NCBI GenBank assembly: GCA_016219595.1
Contig: JACRLY010000052.1
Coordinates: 16,413-50,871, forward strand
Source of the DNA: Ignavibacteriota bacterium
Lineage (GTDB): Bacteria; Bacteroidota; Ignavibacteria; Kapaibacteriales; UBA2268
DNA length: 34,459 nt
Direction of reading: 5' to 3'
Of the stretch, positions 1-8,769 are shown one piece after another (positions within the stretch are counted from its first letter, which is position 1; every line of letters begins with the position of its first letter). Made by a program: the position numbers and the translations under genes. Under the pieces are notes generated by a model. The model was not told the origin of the DNA. It was given only the letters and a program-made list of their open reading frames with translations, and made no database searches.

Positions 1-97
1 TAGCCTGATAAAATTCCAAAAGGCATTTGAAGCCTCTTCAAGGGTTGTGAATCTTGCTAATGAAATTCTCGGAACAATTGTTAATCTTGGAAGATAA
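1..97 (+). CDS. flgK: FlgK C-terminal end, partial
   Basis: The frame starting at base 2 encodes a 31-residue tail (SLIKFQKAFEASSRVVNLAN...) and stops at 95-97. This resembles the conserved C-terminal helix of flagellar hook-associated protein 1, in which an I-x-F/Y-Q-x-A-F/Y-x-A-x-x-R-V core packs against the N-terminal helix at the hook-filament junction. The stop lies 12 bases before the flgL start, which is the usual flgK-flgL order. The 5' part is outside the window, so the call rests on the short tail and on the neighbour. Confidence 0.8.
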   Translation, partial: SLIKFQKAFEASSRVVNLANEILGTIVNLGR

Positions 98-109
98 TTC
101 GGTGAATTT

Positions 110-1102
110 ATGAGAATAACCCAAAATTCGGTTTTTACAAATTTCCTGACTTCGTTACAGGGTATTCAGGAAAGGAAATTTGGTGAGGAACTTAGATTAA
201 GTACCGGCAAGGACATTTTAAGTCTTGCTGATGACCCGAAAAGAGTCAGGGAAATTAAAGAGTTTTCGAATAAAATAAGCAAAGATGAAATTATACTTAA
301 TAACCTTTCTAATACCTATAACGAATTAGCAGCTGTTAATGAAAATATTGATTCAATGGTTACAGTAGTTGGTAATATCAAGCAATTACTCGTTGATTCT
401 ACACAGATTGGTGCATCAAAGAGCCTGGCGACTATAGGAACCAATGTTAAAGGATTGCTCGAAGACCTTGTAAAATTAGCTAATACAACATATAAGGATA
501 AATATTTATTTTCAGGAACCCGTACAACTCCGGGTTCAATTTTTCCTACTCCACCTGAAACAGATAATAATCCTTTCGAAATTGTAACCGATGCTCCTAC
601 TCCTGCTAATCCTTCAGGACTGAGGGTAAGTTTCAAAGGTAATTTGAATGACAGAACTGTTCATAAGGATTCTACAACTACAGAAGTAATTAATACAAAG
701 GCTGATGAAATATTCGGTACCAACGGTGAGCAATTTTTCCAGGCAATTGTTGATATTTATAATCTTATGTCATATCAAAACGGTTTACCGAGACCTGATA
801 ACCAGGGTTATACTAATGCCGAATTAAACCAGTTAAATGATGCTCATAAAAGGTTAATGAGTCTTTATGATAATTTAACTAAATCCAACTCAGTTAATGG
901 TTCCAGGTTGAACAGGATTGAAACCCTCAAAGAACAATTAATTGAGGAAATAACAAGATTAAAGGATTTCAAATCATCTGAAGAAGATGCCGATGTAGCA
1001 AGAACTGCTCTTGATTTGAAAAAAGATGAAACTGCATTAATATATACTTTGCAGGTTGGTTCTAATTTAATGTCAAAGACACTATTTGATTTTTTAACAT
1101 AA
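110..1102 (+). CDS. flgL: Flagellar hook-associated protein 3 (FlgL)
   Basis: Second hook-filament junction protein, exported by the flagellar type III apparatus and placed between FlgK and the flagellin filament. The 330 residues have the flagellin-like arrangement. The N-terminal coiled coil starts MRITQNSVFTNF and contains the LRLSTGKDILSLADDP stretch typical of this superfamily. The C-terminal helix (about 285-330) carries DADVARTALDLKKDETALIY. The middle (about 130-250) is variable. The ATG start lies 12 bases after the flgK stop. Flagellin would be the alternative call, but the flgK neighbour and the divergent N-terminus favour FlgL. Nothing looks broken. Confidence 0.9.
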   Translation: MRITQNSVFTNFLTSLQGIQERKFGEELRLSTGKDILSLADDPKRVREIKEFSNKISKDEIILNNLSNTYNELAAVNENIDSMVTVVGNIKQLLVDSTQIGASKSLATIGTNVKGLLEDLVKLANTTYKDKYLFSGTRTTPGSIFPTPPETDNNPFEIVTDAPTPANPSGLRVSFKGNLNDRTVHKDSTTTEVINTKADEIFGTNGEQFFQAIVDIYNLMSYQNGLPRPDNQGYTNAELNQLNDAHKRLMSLYDNLTKSNSVNGSRLNRIETLKEQLIEEITRLKDFKSSEEDADVARTALDLKKDETALIYTLQVGSNLMSKTLFDFLT

Positions 1103-1123
1103 ATTTATAAATAATATATATAA

Positions 1124-1152
1124 TTGACTAAATATAATAAAAATGGTATAAT
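1124..1152 (+). promoter_or_regulatory. Sigma70-type promoter before motA
   Basis: TTGACT at 1124-1129 and TATAAT at 1147-1152 are separated by exactly 17 bases, a near-perfect match to the primary sigma factor consensus. Transcription would start near 1159, about 35 bases before the motA ATG. The location in the only sizeable gap between flgL and motA suggests motA can be expressed independently of flgKL. The region is very AT-rich, so a chance match is possible. Confidence 0.55.
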
Positions 1153-1195
1153 TCTTGCAATAAAACAATTAATAATTATACTATAAATTCATGAT

Positions 1196-2062
1196 ATGAA
1201 AGCAAGTACATTATTCGGAGTTATATGCGGCTTCTTTGCCATTTTCGGAGCATTCCTCTGGGAAGGCGGAACACTCGGAGCATTAATCATGCTGCCTGCA
1301 ATGTTGATTGTCTTTGGAGGTACATTGGCTGCCGGTATGGCAGGTTCTTCACTTGCCCAGATGTCTAAAATGCCGAGATTATTTTATATCTCCTTTTTCC
1401 CGATGTCATATAATATAAAAGAAATCATTGACCAGATTGTTGAATTTTCAACTGTTGCCAGAAAAGAAGGTATTCTTTCATTAGAAAGCAGGCTGAAATT
1501 TGTAAAACATCCCTATCTTAGAAAATTGTTTCAATTATGTATAGATGGAGCTGACCCGGATACAATAGTAAAGATTGTCGAAACGGATATGAATTATATT
1601 ACTCTTCGCCACAATGCAAATATTAATCTTTTTATAAAGATGGGAGGATACTCCCCGACAATGGGTATAATAGGCACGGTTATGGGATTAATTGCCACAC
1701 TTGCGGCTGCGGGTGGTGACCCAAATGTTCTTATTCATCACATTGCATCGGCTTTTATTGCAACAATGTGGGGTATATTCATGGCAAACATAGTATGGCT
1801 GCCGGTTGGTGACAAATTGAAATCCCTGCATGAACATGAAATGACATTAATACATGTAATGCTTGATGGTGCTTATTCCGTCCAGCTTGGTGAAATGCCA
1901 TCGGTAATTCGTGCAAAACTGATGAGTGCTTTCCCATTAATTGAACAAGAGAGATTGGAAAAAGATTATGCACAGAAACGTACCCAAAAAATGAGATCAA
2001 CAAGAAGAATAAAGGTTGAATCAGATAGAATAATTAAACAACCAACCGAGGTTCATGTTTAA
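1196..2062 (+). CDS. motA: Flagellar motor stator protein MotA
   Basis: Ion-channel stator subunit of the inner membrane that, with MotB, couples ion flow to rotor torque. The 288 residues show the MotA/PomA layout: two N-terminal membrane helices (about 5-22 and 27-49), a cytoplasmic domain (about 55-145) with the ARKEG-x-L-x-L-E signature near 88-97 that contacts FliG, and two more helices (about 150-172 and 180-203). The conserved prolines appear as P154 in GYSPTMGIIGTVMGL and P203 in the last helix. The C-terminal tail is basic. There is no clear Shine-Dalgarno sequence before the ATG. motB, normally the next gene, is missing: only a short frame follows before the convergent purN. Confidence 0.93.
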   Translation: MKASTLFGVICGFFAIFGAFLWEGGTLGALIMLPAMLIVFGGTLAAGMAGSSLAQMSKMPRLFYISFFPMSYNIKEIIDQIVEFSTVARKEGILSLESRLKFVKHPYLRKLFQLCIDGADPDTIVKIVETDMNYITLRHNANINLFIKMGGYSPTMGIIGTVMGLIATLAAAGGDPNVLIHHIASAFIATMWGIFMANIVWLPVGDKLKSLHEHEMTLIHVMLDGAYSVQLGEMPSVIRAKLMSAFPLIEQERLEKDYAQKRTQKMRSTRRIKVESDRIIKQPTEVHV

Positions 2063-2080
2063 CTAATGTTATTTTACGGG

Positions 2081-2144
2081 GGAGGTGATGTAATTGCCAA
2101 GCAGAAGAGAATACAAGCCAGAAGATATTTTGATTAAAGGGTAG
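2081..2144 (+). pseudogene. Short TTG-start frame, possible motB remnant
   Basis: Nineteen bases after the motA stop, GGAGGTGAT (2081-2089) is a full-length match to the anti-Shine-Dalgarno sequence. It is followed at ideal spacing by TTG at 2094. The frame encodes 16 residues (LPSRREYKPEDILIKG) and stops at 2142-2144. The charged, lysine/arginine-rich start resembles the cytoplasmic tail of a MotB-type protein, and motB is the expected gene here. No transmembrane segment or OmpA-like domain follows, because purN ends at 2169 on the other strand. The motB identity is inferred from position; it could be an unrelated small frame. Confidence 0.35.
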
Positions 2145-2168
2145 GGAAGGGAGGCGTCACATTTCTAA

Positions 2169-2762
2169 TTATAATACAATTTCACCATTAGCTATTTTCT
2201 GAATTGTTTCAGGATAGAGAATATGTTCCTGTTCGAGTACTCTTGCCGATAATGTCTCAACATTATCATCAGGGAAAACAGGAACTTCTTTTTGATTCAG
2301 AATTCTCCCGTGGTCATAAATCAAATCAACGATATGAACAGTAGGTCCGCTAACTTTTTCTCCGGCAGCTAATACTGCCTCATGAACAAATTTACCATAC
2401 ATGCCTTTCCCGCCGAATTTAGGCAACAATGCAGGATGTATATTTAAAATTTTTCCTTTAAACCTTTCTATTACTTTGTCACCTAATTTCTTCATGTATC
2501 CTGCAAGTATTATTATGTCTACATTATGCTTTTCAAATGCATCGATTATTGCATCATCCACTTTGTCCTTATGAGTTGATGTACTTATATGATAAAAAGG
2601 TATATTTTCATTTTTTGCTCTTTCCAAAGCTTTTGAATCTGAGTTATTCGATATTACAACACATGGTTCTGCACTGACCTTGCCGCTTTTGCAGGCATCA
2701 ATAATTGCCTGCATATTACTTCCACCATGGGATGCCAAGAAACCAAGATTTAATTTTGACAT
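2169..2762 (-). CDS. purN: Phosphoribosylglycinamide formyltransferase (PurN)
   Basis: Cytosolic enzyme of de novo purine synthesis. It transfers the formyl group of 10-formyltetrahydrofolate to glycinamide ribonucleotide. The 197 residues are close to the family length. Visible signatures are the N-terminal phosphate-binding loop SHGGSNMQAI (11-20), the ILAGYMKKL segment, the catalytic NIHPALLPKFGG motif with Asn107 and His109, and the folate-loop segment HIVDLIYDHG (143-152). It converges on the motA region with only 24 bases to the short frame described there. No other purine genes are nearby, so it appears to be a single-gene unit. Confidence 0.95.
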   Translation of the reverse strand: MSKLNLGFLASHGGSNMQAIIDACKSGKVSAEPCVVISNNSDSKALERAKNENIPFYHISTSTHKDKVDDAIIDAFEKHNVDIIILAGYMKKLGDKVIERFKGKILNIHPALLPKFGGKGMYGKFVHEAVLAAGEKVSGPTVHIVDLIYDHGRILNQKEVPVFPDDNVETLSARVLEQEHILYPETIQKIANGEIVL

Positions 2763-2777
2763 AAAAGATAATATTTG

Positions 2778-3446
2778 TTAAGGTACATTAATAATATTAC
2801 CCGAACCATTTATTTGTGTTTCTTTTGTAATTGGATTTCCACTATAATAAATATGTCCGCTTCCATTAATAACTGCTTTAAGATATTTTGTTGCATGAAC
2901 ACTAATGTCACCAGAACCATTAATAACTACATAAGCAGAATCAGTTGTCATATCAATTAATTCCAAATTTCCGGAACCGTCTATACCTGCTGTAATGCTT
3001 CTTGCTTTCCCGAACATCCTGACCTTACCCGACCCTTCGATTTTAATATCAATATCGTCAAGATATAGTGAATCTGTCGAAATAATACTTCCGGAACCGG
3101 AAAAATTAAGGTAATTAATGTCTTCCATTGTTGCTAATATCTGGAGACTTGTAGGACAAATTGATTCACTCGGTTTGATATATAATCTTGAATTCATTAC
3201 ATCAGTTTTTATAAGCGGTGCAATATTATCGTCTGTTTCTATAATTAAAGTATCTGATTGTCCCTGGGTAATAAATATATTACCTGCACCTTCAAAATCA
3301 ATACTATTATATGATGAAAGTTTCCTGTAATCATAAATAATATTTTTTGAACCTTTTACACAATCGTTTGTTATAATATCTTTTTCACAGGAAATAAAAA
3401 CGATTGAGATAAAAGCTGCTAAATAAATAAAATATAATTTTTTCAT
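2778..3446 (-). CDS. Head GIN domain lipoprotein (DUF2807-like)
   Basis: Predicted lipoprotein of 222 residues with a repetitive beta-structure. The chosen ATG at 3446 gives a classic lipoprotein signal (MKKLYFIYLAAFISIVFISC) with the lipidated Cys at position 20; a longer in-frame start would spoil it. The body carries spaced GSG/GAG turns (FEGAGN, FSGSGS, IEGSGK, IDGSGN, INGSGD, INGSGH, INGSGN), the pattern of head GIN/DUF2807 auto-transporter-adhesin-like domains common in Bacteroidota. The family's molecular function is not established. It is transcribed divergently from polA and its stop lies 15 bases before the purN start, so the two may be co-transcribed. Confidence 0.8.
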   Translation of the reverse strand: MKKLYFIYLAAFISIVFISCEKDIITNDCVKGSKNIIYDYRKLSSYNSIDFEGAGNIFITQGQSDTLIIETDDNIAPLIKTDVMNSRLYIKPSESICPTSLQILATMEDINYLNFSGSGSIISTDSLYLDDIDIKIEGSGKVRMFGKARSITAGIDGSGNLELIDMTTDSAYVVINGSGDISVHATKYLKAVINGSGHIYYSGNPITKETQINGSGNIINVP

Positions 3447-3573
3447 TTGATTTTCCACCCAATTAATTAAATCCAAATTAAAGAAAAATTTTATTTAATG
3501 AAAAATAATACGAAATTTGTTCTGCATTTGTTATAATTATTTTCAAACTCATTAATAATTATTTTAGAAATCT

Positions 3574-6441
3574 ATGTCAAAATTATATCTTATAGATGGA
3601 ATGTCCATTGTATTCAGGGCTTATCATGCAATGGCACAATCTAATTTGAAATCACCTGCAGGGGAACCAACAGGTGCTGTATTTTCGTTTGTCAATATAA
3701 TTACTTCATTTCTTGAGAAAGAGAAACCGGAGCTTATTGCAGTTGCATTTGATAGAAGCGAACCAACATTTCGCCATGAAAAATATCCTTTATATAAAGC
3801 CAATCGTGCAGCTTTTCCGGAAGAACTTGTCCCACAATTAGCAAGAATAAAGGATTTTCTTGATTATTTAAAAATACCAAGGATAGAAATGCCAGGTTAT
3901 GAAGCTGATGATATTATAGGTACACTTTCAAAAATTGCTTCTGACAGGGAAATAGAAGTTGCATGTCTCACAAGTGATAAAGATTTCTACCAATTGGTCA
4001 ATGATAAAGTAAAATTGTATAAACCCGGGAAAAAACCAGGTGAAGATTTTGATATAATTGACGTTGAAGGTGTTTACGAAAAATTCGGAGTTCCGCCATT
4101 AAAGGTTATTGATGTACTTGCACTTGTCGGTGACACTGCCGATAACATTCCGGGAGTCAAAGGAGTTGGGGATAAGACTGCTATTCCACTCATTCAGAAT
4201 TATGGCTCTGTCGAAGGTGTTTATGAAAACATTGATAAAATTCAAAGTGCAAGTCTGAAAACCAAACTAATTAATGAAAAAGAATCTGCATTTCTTGCTA
4301 AAGAACTTGTTACTATTTTAACTGATATACCTTTAGATACTAAACTGGAAAATTTAAAATTAAATAAACCGGACTATACTAAATTAGATGAACTGTTTGC
4401 AAATCTCGGTTTTCATCAAATCAGGAAAAAATGGCAATCAAAAGCAGTTGAAAATATGGATACCTTTACAAGTAATTTAGCAGTTGTTGATGAAAATGCG
4501 ATAGAAAAAGACCAATATTCGGATATCAATAAAATACAAAAAGAATATTTTCTTATAAATACTTTTTTTGAATTGGATAAGATAATCTCAGAACTCGAAA
4601 ATTCAAAGCTAATTGCTTTAGACACTGAAACCAGTTCATTAGACAGACTGACATGCGATATTGTAGGTATTTCTCTTAGCGCTAAGGAAGGGAGAGCATT
4701 TTATATTGCGACATATAATGATAATGAAATTTTTATACCTAAAAAGGATGAAGATACTAATGAACAATCTTCTTTATTTGCATCAGCAAATTCATCTGAG
4801 GTTATTCAAAAAACCAAAACCAAAATGAATGAAGGGAAGCTCCCGATTCGGGAAGTTGTTGAAAAACTCAACAGGATATTTAATAATAAATCGATCGGAA
4901 AATGCGGACAAAATATTAAATTCGATACTTTCATTCTTCAAAGATTTGGAGCCGTAATATCACCTGTTGTTTTCGATTCGATGATTGCATCTTATTTAAT
5001 CAATCCCGATGAAAGTCATAATCTTGACGCATTATCAAGAAAATGGCTTAATTATTCACCAATTCCTATTGAATCTCTCATTGGTGAAAAGAAAAGCAAA
5101 CAAATTTCGATGGCTGATATAGAACCAGAAAAAATATATGAATACGCATGTGAAGATGCTGACTTTGCATTGAGATTAAGTAACTGTCTGAAACCTGAAT
5201 TAGAGAAGGCAAAATTATCAAAACTTGCAAATGAAGTTGAATTTCCGCTTATTGAGGTTCTTACAAAAATGGAAAGCAACGGGATAACAATTGACACTAA
5301 TATTTTAAAAGAAATTTCGGAACAAATAAAAATTGATAGTAAATCTTTAACTGAGTACATATATAAAGAAGCCGGAATTCAGTTCAATATTGATTCACCG
5401 AAACAACTGGGGCATATTCTCTTTGAAAAATTACAGATACCTGCAACCAAAAGAGGTAAAACCGGGTACAGCACCGATGTACAAGTTCTAACCGATTTGG
5501 CTGAAACATATCCAATCGCAAATATGATTCTTGAGTATCGTCAATTGACTAAATTAAAATCTACTTATGTTGATGCTTTACCGCAGATGATTAATCCCGG
5601 AACTAAAAGGATACATACAACTTATAATCAAACCATTGCAGGAACCGGGAGGCTCTCTTCGATAGACCCGAATTTGCAGAATATACCGATAAGAACAGAA
5701 TTGGGAAGAAAAATTCGGCTTGCGTTTATTCCTGAAAATGAGTATTGTTTAATTCTCTCAGCAGATTATTCTCAAATCGAGCTTCGCATTATGGCATATT
5801 ATACCGGGGATGAGAATCTAAAAAAAGCGTTTATTGAAAATAGAGACATCCATTCTGCAACTGCTTCAATTTTGTTCGATACTGAAATCGATAAAGTTGA
5901 CAGTAATATGAGAAGGGTAGCAAAAACTGTAAACTTCGGAATAATGTATGGTCTCGGAAGTTTCGGATTAGCTCAAAGACTTGGATTAACTAAAACTGAA
6001 GCACAGAAAATAATTGATAATTATTTTAACAAATATCCCGGAATAAAGAAATATATCGAAAGTACTATTGCTTCAACAAGGCAAAAAGGTTATGCGGAAA
6101 CTTTATTAGGAAGAAGAAAATTTTATCCAAATATTAAAAGCAATAACCATAACCTAAGAACTGCAGATGAAAGAGCAGCTATCAATATGCCGATTCAGGG
6201 CACAGCCGCCGACATGCTTAAGATTGCTATGATTAGGTTGGATAAAGCTATGGTAAGAGAAAATATAAAATCACTTATGTTACTCCAGGTTCACGATGAA
6301 CTTGTATTTGAAATATACCCTGATGAGCTGGATAAAATGAAATCAATTATAAAATATGAAATGGAAAATGCACTTCCTATTGGTGAAATTCCTGTAAGGG
6401 TAGAGATTGGAATCGGAAAGAACTGGTATGAAGCCCATTAA
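3574..6441 (+). CDS. polA: DNA polymerase I
   Basis: Repair and Okazaki-fragment polymerase of 955 residues with all three classical domains. Residues 1 to about 290 are the 5' nuclease (DGMSIVFRAYHAM, the YEADD helix, TSDKDFYQL, and the GDTADNIPGVKGVGDKTA helix-hairpin-helix). About 330-545 are the 3'-5' proofreading domain, which appears active because its acidic motifs are present: DTE at 350-352, NIKFDTF, and YACEDAD. From about 560 onward is the polymerase domain, with motif A DYSQIELR (catalytic Asp731), the O-helix RRVAKTVNFGIMYG and motif C HDELVFE (Asp908). It is intact and ends in a convergent terminator shared with the flagellin unit. Confidence 0.97.
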   Translation: MSKLYLIDGMSIVFRAYHAMAQSNLKSPAGEPTGAVFSFVNIITSFLEKEKPELIAVAFDRSEPTFRHEKYPLYKANRAAFPEELVPQLARIKDFLDYLKIPRIEMPGYEADDIIGTLSKIASDREIEVACLTSDKDFYQLVNDKVKLYKPGKKPGEDFDIIDVEGVYEKFGVPPLKVIDVLALVGDTADNIPGVKGVGDKTAIPLIQNYGSVEGVYENIDKIQSASLKTKLINEKESAFLAKELVTILTDIPLDTKLENLKLNKPDYTKLDELFANLGFHQIRKKWQSKAVENMDTFTSNLAVVDENAIEKDQYSDINKIQKEYFLINTFFELDKIISELENSKLIALDTETSSLDRLTCDIVGISLSAKEGRAFYIATYNDNEIFIPKKDEDTNEQSSLFASANSSEVIQKTKTKMNEGKLPIREVVEKLNRIFNNKSIGKCGQNIKFDTFILQRFGAVISPVVFDSMIASYLINPDESHNLDALSRKWLNYSPIPIESLIGEKKSKQISMADIEPEKIYEYACEDADFALRLSNCLKPELEKAKLSKLANEVEFPLIEVLTKMESNGITIDTNILKEISEQIKIDSKSLTEYIYKEAGIQFNIDSPKQLGHILFEKLQIPATKRGKTGYSTDVQVLTDLAETYPIANMILEYRQLTKLKSTYVDALPQMINPGTKRIHTTYNQTIAGTGRLSSIDPNLQNIPIRTELGRKIRLAFIPENEYCLILSADYSQIELRIMAYYTGDENLKKAFIENRDIHSATASILFDTEIDKVDSNMRRVAKTVNFGIMYGLGSFGLAQRLGLTKTEAQKIIDNYFNKYPGIKKYIESTIASTRQKGYAETLLGRRKFYPNIKSNNHNLRTADERAAINMPIQGTAADMLKIAMIRLDKAMVRENIKSLMLLQVHDELVFEIYPDELDKMKSIIKYEMENALPIGEIPVRVEIGIGKNWYEAH

Positions 6442-6473
6442 AAAAGCACCTAAATACTATTCTTAGGTGCTTA
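6439..6473 (-). terminator. Rho-independent terminator of the flagellin gene
   Basis: AAGCACCTAA (6444-6453) pairs perfectly with TTAGGTGCTT (6463-6472) across a 9-base loop. Read on the minus strand, the stem runs into a T-tract (complement of the A-run at 6439-6445), so it is a strong terminator for the downstream flagellin. The same stem may also halt polA transcripts from the other side, although the plus-strand T-tract is weak. Confidence 0.8.
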
Positions 6474-6511
6474 ATTATTAATTATCAATTTTCAATTATC
6501 AATTCTTATGT

Positions 6512-7447
6512 TTATCCTCTTATCAATTGGAGGAAAGAATTCGGATTCTGGTTTGCTTGTGAAAGTGAAATCAAGGATGCCTGTTGTAAGAACTGAGCTT
6601 TGACTAATTCAAGCTGTTCCTTAGCAACATCGGCATCTTCCAATCTCGATATTGCAGAATTATAATTTATAATCTGACTCTTTATCAATTCTTCCTGAGA
6701 ATTCAACCTCGTAGCAAAACCTCCAAGATAAGCTCCTACTTTTGATACATTATCCAATGCTTTAGCAAGACTTGTCAATGTCATCGACATTACACCATCA
6801 GCAAAAATTCCCAAATCAGTAGAACTAACATTATCAAGACTCTGAAGATTCAGATTAGAAATACCCGCAAAATTACTGTTGCCGACTGTATTTACATCAA
6901 AGTTATTATTATCTACATTCAACTCCGGATTTGATGTAGTAAGGTCTACTGTCAGGGTGATTAAAGTATTTGAATACGTAACACCGATATAGAAGTTAGC
7001 CGAGAAACCACCGTTGATTAATTGTTTCCCGGAAAAAACTGTGGAATCTACAACAGTCTGGATCTGTTGAGCTAACCTGTAAGCGGATTTAGCCAGTGCA
7101 ACTTTCTCATCTGTACCCATAGCGCCGGAAGCAGATTGAGTTACAGCGTCCTTGATTTTTATAACCAATGAACTTATATTATCAAGAGAATCCATTGCAA
7201 TATTGGTGATATTGTTCGCATCACCTACCGTGTTCAAAGCGGCTTTCAGAGAGCCGTTTCGTGAAGATAAAGCTCTTGAAGTTATGTAAGCCGCAATGTC
7301 ATCACCGGCATTATTAATTCTTTTACCGGTTGATAGCCGAAGCTGCCTTAATGAAATTTCCCTGTTTGAAACTTCGAGTGAATTATATGCATTCTCAGCC
7401 GGAATGTTTGTTCTTATCCTTGCATTGCCTCCTGTTGCAAATGGCAT
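6512..7447 (-). CDS. fliC: Flagellin, downstream copy
   Basis: Filament subunit of 311 residues, a short flagellin made almost entirely of the conserved D0/D1 domains with a small variable middle (about 165-215). The N-terminus has RIRTNIPAENAYNSLE and the hallmark LRLSTGKRINNAGDD. The C-terminus ends with SRLEDADVAKEQLELVKAQFLQQASLISL and ANQNPNSFLQLIRG. It is about 39 bases downstream of a paralogue of identical length and has its own AAGGAG ribosome-binding site 8 bases before the ATG. It is probably read from the promoter before the upstream copy and ends at the adjacent terminator. No surface domain is visible. Confidence 0.95.
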   Translation of the reverse strand: MPFATGGNARIRTNIPAENAYNSLEVSNREISLRQLRLSTGKRINNAGDDIAAYITSRALSSRNGSLKAALNTVGDANNITNIAMDSLDNISSLVIKIKDAVTQSASGAMGTDEKVALAKSAYRLAQQIQTVVDSTVFSGKQLINGGFSANFYIGVTYSNTLITLTVDLTTSNPELNVDNNNFDVNTVGNSNFAGISNLNLQSLDNVSSTDLGIFADGVMSMTLTSLAKALDNVSKVGAYLGGFATRLNSQEELIKSQIINYNSAISRLEDADVAKEQLELVKAQFLQQASLISLSQANQNPNSFLQLIRG

Positions 7448-7486
7448 TTTATTTCTCCTTAAATTCTAAATATTATTTCCTATTTA

Positions 7487-8422
7487 TTAACCCTGCAGTA
7501 ATCTCAGGAATGACTGCGGATTAGTATTAGCCTGTGCTAATGATATTAATGATGCCTGCTGAAGGAACTGTGATTTTATTAATTGTAATTGTTCCTGTGC
7601 TATATCGGCATCTTGTATTCTCGAGATAGCTGCATTGTAATTTGTTACCTGGCTCTTCAGCAAATCTTCCTGGGAAAACATCCTGTTCGAAACGCCACCA
7701 AGATATGATGCTGCTTTATTAATGTTATCAATTGCAGATGATATACTTGTCAACGTTAATGATAATGCAGAGTCAGAGAATAATCCGAGATTAGTTGCAG
7801 TAGTTGTGTTCAATTCCCTCATATCGAGATTTGTTACTCCTGCAAACATAGAAACCTGCATTGCATTCAGGTTAAAGTTGTTGCTGTCAACATTAAAATC
7901 TGTGTTGCTTGTTGTCATATCAATGGCAAGTGTCAGTAGATTATTCGCACCGTCGGTGCCTATGACAAAGTCGGCGGAGAAAGTACCTGAAAGTAATTGT
8001 CTCCCGCCAAAAACAGTCGAATCGGCTACAGTTTGAATTTGCTGAGCAAGTCTGTAAGCGGCTTTGGCAAGGGCAACTCTTTCGGATGTACCCATTGCTC
8101 CCGATGCGGCATTAGATGTAGCTTCCTTAATTTTATTCATCTGGTCATAAATATTGTCCAATGAATCCATAAGGATATTAGTTACATTGAGTGCATCACC
8201 TACAGCCCTGAGTGCGGCTTTCATAGAACTGTTACGGGCTTCCAATGCACGGTATGTAATATAACCTGCAACATCGTCGCCTGCATTGTTAATTCGTTTT
8301 CCGGTTGATAACCTTAATTGTCTTAATGAAATATCCCGGTTCGATACTTCTAGTGCGTTATAAGCATTCTCGGCAGGAATATTAGTCCTGATGCGAGAGC
8401 TACCTCCTATAGCAAATGGCAT
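7487..8422 (-). CDS. fliC: Flagellin, upstream copy
   Basis: Paralogue of the following flagellin, also 311 residues, with the same N-terminal (RIRTNIPAENAYNALE, LRLSTGKRINNAGDD) and C-terminal (SRIQDADIAQEQLQL, FLQQASLISLAQAN) packing helices. Divergence is concentrated in the central part (about 150-230), as expected for the more exposed surface. Translation starts after GGAGGTGA (8426-8433 on this strand), a full Shine-Dalgarno match, suggesting high expression. A sigma54-like promoter lies about 130 bases upstream. Two near-equal flagellins in tandem suggest a multi-flagellin filament or recent duplication followed by divergence. Confidence 0.95.
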   Translation of the reverse strand: MPFAIGGSSRIRTNIPAENAYNALEVSNRDISLRQLRLSTGKRINNAGDDVAGYITYRALEARNSSMKAALRAVGDALNVTNILMDSLDNIYDQMNKIKEATSNAASGAMGTSERVALAKAAYRLAQQIQTVADSTVFGGRQLLSGTFSADFVIGTDGANNLLTLAIDMTTSNTDFNVDSNNFNLNAMQVSMFAGVTNLDMRELNTTTATNLGLFSDSALSLTLTSISSAIDNINKAASYLGGVSNRMFSQEDLLKSQVTNYNAAISRIQDADIAQEQLQLIKSQFLQQASLISLAQANTNPQSFLRLLQG

Positions 8423-8769
8423 TATTCACCTCCATGTGAATTTATTAATGATTTTCTTCTTCCTAAAGAATCTGCCACTGTTCCTAAAAAAATTCAGGGC
8501 ATTTTTTATTTATTCTTATCCCGGATTGTGTCCGGTGAAATTATTTTTTACAACAAGTGTGCCAAAATTTTAATTTGTATTTGAGTATATTCAATTAATG
8601 ATGAATTAATACTATATTAATATGTTTATGCCTTTTATTCTCCATTTTTTTCAAATTTTTATCATTTTTGTTCAATTTTCTGACACTGATGGATTACTAA
8701 ATCTATCCAAAATTTGTTCAAGTTCATTCATTTGGTTATTAATCACCATCATGTTTTAAAATCTTGAAT
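8423..8769. other. 347-base non-coding region, flagellin leader
   Basis: This AT-rich gap separates the dockerin-like gene from the upstream flagellin, both on the minus strand. It holds the flagellin Shine-Dalgarno (8426-8433), about 110 bases of leader, and the sigma54-like promoter at 8549-8564. The remainder (about 8570-8769) shows no convincing gene or stem-loop terminator. Confidence 0.6.
8549..8564 (-). promoter_or_regulatory. Sigma54-like promoter of the flagellins
   Basis: On the minus strand the site reads TGGCAC-ACTTG-TTGTA. This matches the RpoN consensus TGGCAC-N5-TTGCW at every position except the T replacing C in the -12 box, and the spacing is exact. Transcription would start near 8537 and give a leader of roughly 115 bases. 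RpoN control of flagellins is known in several bacterial groups. rpoN itself is not in the window. Confidence 0.6.

Noticed and set aside
316-636. Opposite-strand frame of 106 codons inside flgL
   Set aside because: Antisense shadow of a strongly conserved gene; no ribosome-binding site or family resemblance.
3533-3565. Direct repeat ATAATTATTTT at 22-base spacing before polA
   Set aside because: In such AT-rich DNA an 11-base A/T repeat is expected by chance; no support for an operator.
6478-6507. Tandem AATTATCAATT units after the polA/flagellin terminator
   Set aside because: Two imperfect AT-rich copies only; no recognisable element and too short for a repeat array or CRISPR.
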